Source: Nemertoderma westbladi (lineage: Eukaryota; Xenacoelomorpha; Nemertodermatida; Nemertodermatidae). From it: 64,000 bases of DNA. Below, piece after piece: positions 57,480-64,000 of this stretch. The stretch is from positions 1 to 64,000 of the forward strand of contig JAUCBJ010008118.1 in NCBI GenBank assembly GCA_032718475.1. Direction: 5' to 3'. Each line of letters starts with the position of its first letter. Positions within the stretch are counted from its first letter, which is position 1. The notes beneath the pieces were generated by a model. The model ran no database searches and was not told the origin of the DNA. It was given only the letters and a program-made list of their open reading frames with translations. The position numbers and the translations under genes were made by a program.

Positions 57480-57966
57480 TGACTAAAAAGGCTCTCAGCT
57501 CTCGGGGCAAATACCACACCCTGGTTTGCCATTCCACAGGGTGGGTGTCGCAATGGAGTCAGATATGAGGCCCATCACCCATATCTACTCTGGCGCACAT
57601 GACCCACCATTGGCTGTGCAGCTCATCTGCTGGGTCATGCCCTGTACCCCTGCTGCCAGGTGCAGGTCGCAGTGAAGTGCACTCAGAGTGGACATGAGAA
57701 CACTCTACTCCTGGCCAGCCATTGGTAGATCACCATCTGCCTGGCCAGGCCATAAACCCCTGCAGCCAAGTATATGGGTCCTTAATCCAGGACCAAGGGC
57801 GTCCTTATCCCAGAACGAAGGGGGTCCTAGTTACAGGACCAGATTTGCTCTAGTAAGAGGGTCTATGCAGCTACAGGTGGCACCTCCTTTATGCTGCATG
57901 GAGGTGGCAAGTTTTCTTGATCAATGACCTAGAATACCTGACCTGACATGGCCTGACTAAAAAGGC
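57480..57966 (-). mobile_element. LINE 5'-end-only insertion with 13-bp target-site duplication
   Basis: 57493-57953 (minus) matches the first ~455 bp of the full-length LINE (29160-29615), from the 5' end to just inside the ORF (ending CCCCGAGAGCTGA). It is flanked by the perfect direct repeat TGACTAAAAAGGC at 57480-57492 and 57954-57966. LINE insertions normally keep the 3' end; this keeps only the 5' end yet has a LINE-length duplication. It has no A-rich or TAG tail. It may be a short non-autonomous relative, or the result of a truncated or internally primed template. Confidence 0.88.
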
Positions 57967-58440
57967 AAATCATGGTAAAAAGTCAAATCCGGAAAAAATC
58001 AAAACTGTCAAAGAAAAGGCAAAGCGAAGTCAAACAGTGCTGCTTGATTTGACATTAAAAGGTAAATATGTAAAATAATAAATAGTCATAGGCCATAGAA
58101 TGCAATAGTTGGTTTTACGCTATTATTTGAGAAAATAATTTGACTATTGTTTGCAAAAGACAAGGGTCTTTTTGAGTCTTGTACTTTTGCAAATAATAGT
58201 AAAAAAAAGTCGAAGTTGTCAAAGCGCGACAGAAAAGTCAAATTAAAGTCAAAAAGTTGCTGGATATCCCCCACTGTGTATAACTACAGTATTTCCAGAC
58301 TAGGCCTACTATTGATAAACGAACTGATGAAGTGGTAGTCATTCACCAGCGGTAGTATAGTGTATAGGTGATCGAAAAAATATATAGTATTCAGTGTCTT
58401 TAGCTGGTTATATTATATTAAATAAAGGTACAATTGTAAA
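57967..58440. other. Spacer with AAAGTCAAA repeats and a dispersed repeat copy
   Basis: Rich in AAGTCAAA/AAAAGGCAAA; 58180-58320 repeats 54236-54365. No gene. Confidence 0.5.
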
Positions 58441-58467
58441 CGTTTTCGACCTACCGGTCTGCATCAG
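58441..58467 (-). ncRNA. Degraded Penelope-type hammerhead ribozyme core
   Basis: The minus strand reads CTGATG, then C where the core needs A9, then A, stem II GACC/GGTC closing loop GGTA, then GAAA. This is the CTGATGA...GAAA core typical of Penelope-element terminal repeats, with one core change and an extra A after GAAA. No adjacent RT or GIY-YIG sequence found, so it is probably a solitary terminal-repeat remnant. Confidence 0.55.
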
Positions 58468-58951
58468 ACTATGTACTGGCAACTAACAGGAGAAGGTGGG
58501 GGTCTATATATATATAAGTTATAAAGGGGAATACCTGATAAGTGAATCCCAGAAAGGTTAACGTGTCGTGTATATACTGTATAATGTAATGTAAGGTAAT
58601 AATTGTGATAGGGAAAATACAGAGTTAGTTGTAAGCTGTAAGCTAAAGTACAAATATAGGGTTGAAGGTTGGGTTACGTACCAAGATGGCAAACGTGTGT
58701 GTGAGGGTGACGTGAAGTACGTTACTCACACACACACACACACACTACCCCCAATGTATGTGTGTTGACCTAAAATACGAAGTTAGAGTTGTTTAAAAAA
58801 AAATCTCCTTAGAGGGTACCCCCCCCCCCCCCCCCTCCCCCCCAAAATCACCCTCCCTGAAAACATTAATAACCTGAAAATCAATTAATTTAATATAGAT
58901 CAGTTACAAAAATAGTTCAGTACAAATATAACAATTTTGTTACCCGTAACT
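58468..58951. other. Low-complexity spacer
   Basis: Short TA and CA runs ((CA)n near 58727-58746) and a long C tract with one T (about 58820-58843). No gene. Confidence 0.6.
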
Positions 58952-60463
58952 TTAAGATTTATGAACAGAAATTATATGGGTGTTTAGGTAGGGTTGCTGG
59001 CTGAATTCTTTATTACAATAACCGCACTTATGTTTGATATCTTTATGTATAGAGTCGACATGGTGTTTTAGTACGGCTTTTGTACCAAATGATTTTCAAC
59101 AATCGAAACAGTTGTACTTGACATCTTCATGAAAGTAGTTCACATGGGTGTTCAGATTAAATTGCTTGCTGAATTCTTTATTACAATAATCGCACTTATG
59201 TTTGATAACTTTATGTATAGAGTTGACATGTTGTTTTAGTTCGGCTTTTGTAGCAAATGACTTACCACAATCGGAGCAGCTATGCTTGATGATACCTTTG
59301 TGGACAAAGTTAACGTGAGTGTTTAGATTCCTTTGCTGCCTGAATTCCTTATTACAATAACCGCACTTATGCTTGATATCTTTATGTATAGAGTCGACAT
59401 GTCGTTTTAGTACGGCTTTTGTAGAAAGTGATTTTCCACATTCGGAGCAGTTGTACTTGACGATACCTTTGTGGGCAAAGTTAATGTGGGTGTTTAGACT
59501 CTTTTGCAGGCTGAATTCTTTATTACAATAATCGCATTTATGTTTGATATGTTTATGTATAGAGTCGACATGTTGTTTTAGTACGTGTTTGTAACTGTAT
59601 TCTTTATTACAATAATCGCATTTATGTTTTATATCTTTGTGAACGGATTCGATATGTTGTTTTAGTTCGGCCTTTCTAGCAAATGATTTTACACAATGAA
59701 AACAGTTGTACTTGATATCTTTATGAAAGTAGTTCACATGGGTGTTTAGATTCACCCTCTGGCTGAATTTTTTATGACAATAACCACATTTATTTTCGAT
59801 ATCTTTATGGATGTCGTCAACATGTTTCTTTACACTATTTTTGTGTTTAAACAGTTTCTCACAATAATCGCATTTATACTTATTCTTGACGTCTTTATGA
59901 ACGGATTCTATATGTCTCTCTAAATTCCCTTTGTTATTAAATAATTCATTGCAATGCAAACAGGAACTGGTATCTGAAGAAGATACCAACTCCCCAACAG
60001 TTTCATTAGAACTACCGGACTCTGTTGTTGCACAACTGATTGTTGGTTCTGTACCTTCAGTTTCAATAGGCCTACCATAAGAACAGTCTGGGCTGTAGTT
60101 TTCCCGTTTTTCAACAATAAAATAATCTCCAGATGGTTCATAACAAATATCTTCGTCATCTAGTAAAGGGACAACATTTACTCTACCGAACAAATTGTTG
60201 TGATCTTCGATGGGAGATGATCCGTAAACGCAGTTCTCTTGTTTAACATCAAGAGAATAGGGGGTAGAGTCTGTTGGTTCTTTCTTTATAATTATACAGT
60301 CTGTTGGTTCTTTCTTTATAATTATACAGTCTGTTGGTTCTTTCTTTATAATTATACAGTTTGTTTGTTCTTTCTTTATGATTATACAGTCTGTTTGTTC
60401 CCTCTTTATAACTATACCGACTCCAGATGATTTCTCTTTCAATAAATTAGTATGTTGATCCAT
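58952..60463 (-). CDS. C2H2 zinc-finger protein with in-frame TGA before its last fingers
   Basis: The ATG at 60463 has a good start context (A at -3, G at +4). The 455-residue frame stops at TGA 59096-59098, but the same frame continues 47 more codons to TAA 58952-58954. N-terminus: five or six tandem copies of a 10-residue repeat like IIIKKEPTDC, each with the SUMO-acceptor pattern (hydrophobic)-K-x-E; then an acidic middle; then ten full C2H2 fingers (from about residue 170) joined by short HKDIKHK-type linkers. The TGA replaces the Gly expected after CFDC in finger 11; finger 12 lies after it. One exon, no intron seen. Likely a nuclear DNA-binding protein; target unknown. Confidence 0.85.
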
Positions 60464-61887
60464 TATCAAATCTTCAGTAAAACTTAATTAATATATTAAA
60501 TAGGGCCTACAGGTGGCAGTAGTTTTAGGTAATGTCAAGCTCTTCACTATTTTAAATTTCATGCGATATAAATACAATAAATAGATTATATAAGGGCATT
60601 CAAAACTTCCATGTCGCTGTAACGGAAAGGAACAGGATATAGCGACAGTGACAAGCAAATGGAACCAAAGGAAAACTATCAATACATCAATATGCACTAT
60701 CCGCTTAGAGTAGTAGCTTAAATTATGGTTGAAACTGATCACCAAACGTAGTATTTGGGAGATTTGTAGGACCGAGCGATGATGCAAAAACATGCAACAT
60801 TATAAAGCCAACATCTTAGCAATTTAATTCCTATGTTTTCACAGAGTTCAAAAATATTACTAACCCACATTAAAATAGTAACAACACCCGGTTTCATTTT
60901 TACAAAAAAAGGTTCATACTGGTATGTGACATAGAAGAGAATAGGACCTACACATAGGATACACTAGGACCTCCCAGAGCCAAATCACCAAATTCTAATT
61001 GAAAATATATAAAGAAAATATATAATTAATTTTAAATACCGGTATGATTCTTAACATTTTTACGCCTGAAGCTTAAGCACATCCATCTACTTACTCCAGG
61101 TATTGTTTGGTAGATTTATATTTTTCTATAAAATATTATAATAATAAGACTGGTACCGGTACAAGATTGACATTAACTTCCGAACTAATCAGGTACCAGT
61201 ACGGTTCTAAATTACAGGTTTAAGCTTATTAACTAAATATGTCATTAGTATTGGCAATTAATTTAAAGACGTACAGAGTGTGCACGGATGTACTGGGAAC
61301 TACGTACGGTCGTGGTTGTATGAAACTACGAAATTCCCTATACAGCAAACTTCGCCCGTGTCCAATCTTCGCCGGACAAAGTCTTTGGAACTTAATAATT
61401 AACTACCTAATACTTAAGGATACGTGAATTCCAGACTGTATAACTGTCAGTCTAGCTCTGTTTATCAGACAATCTGTCCGTCTGTCTGTCGAAATTTAGG
61501 AAAGGACATTCAACATTACCTCGCTAATATTTTAGTTATGTCGAAATTTAGGAAAGGACACGACCTCGCTAACATTTCAGTTAAATGAGTTTTCCTTGTC
61601 GGTGATTCCATTTTTGATGTTAGTATTCAAATATAATGGCTTTGTGTTGGTCTGTATACGTGATCTGGTGATGGTTTCTGTCAAAACATAACAGACAGAC
61701 AAACAGCCGGATAGACCACCTAGAATGCTTTAACCGTTAAAACAGACATCAGAAATGGAATCATAGACCAGGAAAACCTCTACAACAACAATTTCAGTTG
61801 TGTATATTTCATTCACTATTTTTGACTGACAGACATGCAGGCCGACATAAAGAGAGACAATCGTTTTCAGTTTTGAAATCACCATTA
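60464..61887. other. Upstream of the zinc-finger gene; no other gene identified
   Basis: Contains the zinc-finger gene's presumed 5' UTR and promoter, without a clear TATA box. 61490-61580 has a direct repeat GTCGAAATTTAGGAAAGGAC twice. Short frames are not recognisable. Confidence 0.5.
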
Positions 61888-62789
61888 CCCAGTGAAAAGT
61901 GCGCAAGCGTATCGCAAGCGTGCAACGCAGGCGTATCTCATGTGATTCCCAAGAGTTATGGCCCGACCTTTACGCAAGCGATCTACTTGAGTTATGTCAC
62001 ATAAATATCGCAACAACTTGCGTTCAGTCGCATAAAACTCACATGCGATTCACTTGCGACTTTCAAGCGTCATGGCGCATAAATATCGCAAAAATCTACT
62101 GGTTGTGAGTTTTGTGTAATATATTGAGACCTTTGTGACAGAAAATATGATACTGTAGTTGATTATTCCACTACTGTTTGATACTATGGGCTTCCGTATC
62201 ATCTGCCTACTGTACTTACAGTACCTTACATTACAGTACATTACATTACACTCTCTCTTAGAACATTAGACATGCTGTATGAATCAATACTAGAAATGGT
62301 TGGTTATATAGAGGATAATACAAATAGATTAGAATAACCATGATACACTTTTAACTATTCCCTATAATTTTCAATTCTATAAAATATATTAATATAATCT
62401 CTGAATTCGACAGCCCTATTAGATAATTCGTATTCATCAATTTTATATTTTAAAACTATTTATTTCTTGATAGGCAACTTTATTTTAATTAATAATCTTT
62501 AGTGTAATTAAAAACATGCGATTCACATGGGAATTAACGCATGAGATTCTCATGGTGTAAAACATGCGTAAAATAAGCGTTAAATGAGGTGTGATTCGCA
62601 TGCGATTTTCATGCACGGAATCACATGCGTAAAATTAAGTTGTGAATCGCATGCGTGGAATCGCTTCCCTATTTTACATGTGAATCACATGCGAATCACA
62701 AGAGTTTTATCGCTATTTATTGAGCCGCAATAAAAACGCATGACGCTTTAAAATCACTTGCGATACGCATGCGCATTTTTCACTGGGTA
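61886..62789. mobile_element. 900-bp TA-target MITE rich in CATGCG motifs
   Basis: 61888-62787 begins CCCAGTGAAAAGTGCGCAAG and ends with the complement of CCCAGTGAAAAATGCGCATG; inner inverted similarity includes GCGTATCGCAAG. TA flanks both ends (61886-61887, 62788-62789), as for Tc1/mariner-type insertion. Both halves are packed with GCATGCG, ATGCGATTC and TTGCGA. No transposase. Confidence 0.8.
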
Positions 62790-62805
62790 AATTGTAATAC
62801 CCGGT

Positions 62806-63298
62806 ATGCTTGTACTTACCGTGGTATACTCTATGCTTGTACCAACCGTGGTATACTCTATGTTTGTACTAACCGTGGTATACTCTATGTTTGTACTAAC
62901 CGTGGTATACTCTATGCTTGTACTAACCGTGGTATACTCTATGCTTGTACTAACCGTGGTATACTCTATGCTTGTACTAACCGTGGTATACTCTTATGTT
63001 TGTACTAACCGTGGTATACTATATGCTTGTACTAACCGTGGTATACTATATGCTTGTACTTACCGTGGTATACTATATGCTTGTACTTACCGTGGTATAC
63101 TCTATGCTTGTACTAACCGTGGTATACTCTATGCTTGTACTAACCGTGGTATACTCTATGTTTGTACTAACCGTGGTATACTCTATGCTTGTACTAACCG
63201 TGGTATACTCTATGTTTGTACTTACCGTGGTATACTCTATGCTTGTACTAACCGTGGTATACTCTATGCTTGTACTAACCGTGGTATACCGTATGTTA
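62806..63298. repeat. 27-bp minisatellite, about 18 units
   Basis: Units GCTTGTACTAACCGTGG plus TATACTCTAT, varying at a few places (C/T, A/T, one inserted T near 62994). Since 27 is divisible by 3, several frames stay open across it; these are artefacts. It starts about 16 bp beyond the MITE end. Confidence 0.93.
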
Positions 63299-64000
63299 CA
63301 CAATTATATATAAAAAACCACCGCGACACATTAAACATTATATAAATATAAAGAACAATAATTCTATAATTTACTAGCCCTACATATTATACTTATAAAT
63401 TAACCATAATATATATTATTAAGAACTATTTTACAATAGACCTACTTACAGCACAACTATATTAGTATCCCCATCGGGATTACTGTAAGGATTTCATTTC
63501 CACTACATGTCCGAGCGCACTCGAGCACTCGACGTAGTATTACATCCCAATTATTATGATAATTAATACCAGAATTGCTAATTCGTTTAAAGGTTTCAAA
63601 GGTTCTGCCGCCAAGATTTCAACAGTTACATAATTATGTGAGACTTGATTCATTTACACAAAAATATAATCTCTGTATTTCTAATAAATACCCAGATAGG
63701 GAGCAAACTGGACGCAATAAAAATTCAACCCTCTCCACAGGAAATTTGGACGCAAATAACAGTTTATTACTCTCAAAAATAAAACTGTATCCTGTTCTAA
63801 TGTGTTTAGTTAATTGTTTTGGTTAAAATAACGGATTTGCGTCCAGTTCCCCCCTGTCTCTAAATACCAAATGAGAAAGAACATGTGTCATACGTACAAC
63901 CATATAAAAATATAAAACTATAATATATTTAAATATTTACATATTTACACACCGGTATTGACATGTGTGCGGTGTCCAGTGTAGTTCACCCGTCTTGATA
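63299..64000. other. No gene identified
   Basis: AT-rich. An 83-codon frame at 63575-63826 has no recognisable motif. TGGACGCAA/TTGCGTCCA pieces recur at 63707, 63748 and 63836 in both orientations. Confidence 0.4.

Noticed and set aside
62769-63345. Repeat protein of 9-residue units
   Set aside because: The 27-bp minisatellite keeps several frames open on both strands; no start context or domain supports a gene.

Overview
The window is AT-rich eukaryotic DNA, almost certainly from an invertebrate animal. The coding pieces I can identify are animal-type transposable elements: an RTE-like LINE, BEL/Pao and Ty3/gypsy fragments, a Penelope-like fragment, hAT, a TTAA-target element and a TA-target element. 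There is also one C2H2 zinc-finger gene. Short palindromes such as ACCGGT and TAGGCCTA recur, as in several marine invertebrate genomes, but I cannot name the species. I see no rRNA, tRNA, CRISPR, bacterial gene or operon.

Layout. 1-2102: DNA transposon with ~400-bp terminal inverted repeats (TIRs). 2103-11157: left arm of a very large inverted repeat, holding a 69-bp minisatellite, retroelement debris, a dispersed repeat family (here called R) and a hAT element. 11160-13657: gypsy gag fragment, another R copy and a ~19-bp minisatellite. 14303-16439: 5'-truncated LINE with a perfect 12-bp target-site duplication. 16560-17850: array of ~147-bp units, each with a CTCF-like core. 18364-34087: a 5.75-kb segment repeated 2.1 times; each full unit has a BEL/Pao integrase fragment and a CCAAT-containing satellite, and the second carries a full-length LINE. 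34119-38215 and 40303-47840: inverted copies of the left arm. 48012-51767: TIR element with a second CTCF-like array. 51768-53747: internally deleted gypsy pol. 57493-57953: a LINE 5'-end fragment with its own 13-bp target-site duplication. 58952-60463: C2H2 zinc-finger gene with an in-frame TGA. 61888-62787: TA-target MITE, followed by a 27-bp minisatellite.

How it fits together. Most of the window is mobile DNA copied by inversion and tandem duplication. Duplicate copies with and without a given insertion supply exact or near-exact empty sites for the full-length LINE, the hAT element and the TTAA element, so the order of several events can be read. The only likely host gene is the zinc-finger gene. 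The LINE at 29160-32924 (EN and RT in one open frame) is the only element that looks potentially autonomous. The very high identity of the arms and tandem units means either recent duplication or an assembly problem; sequence alone cannot decide.
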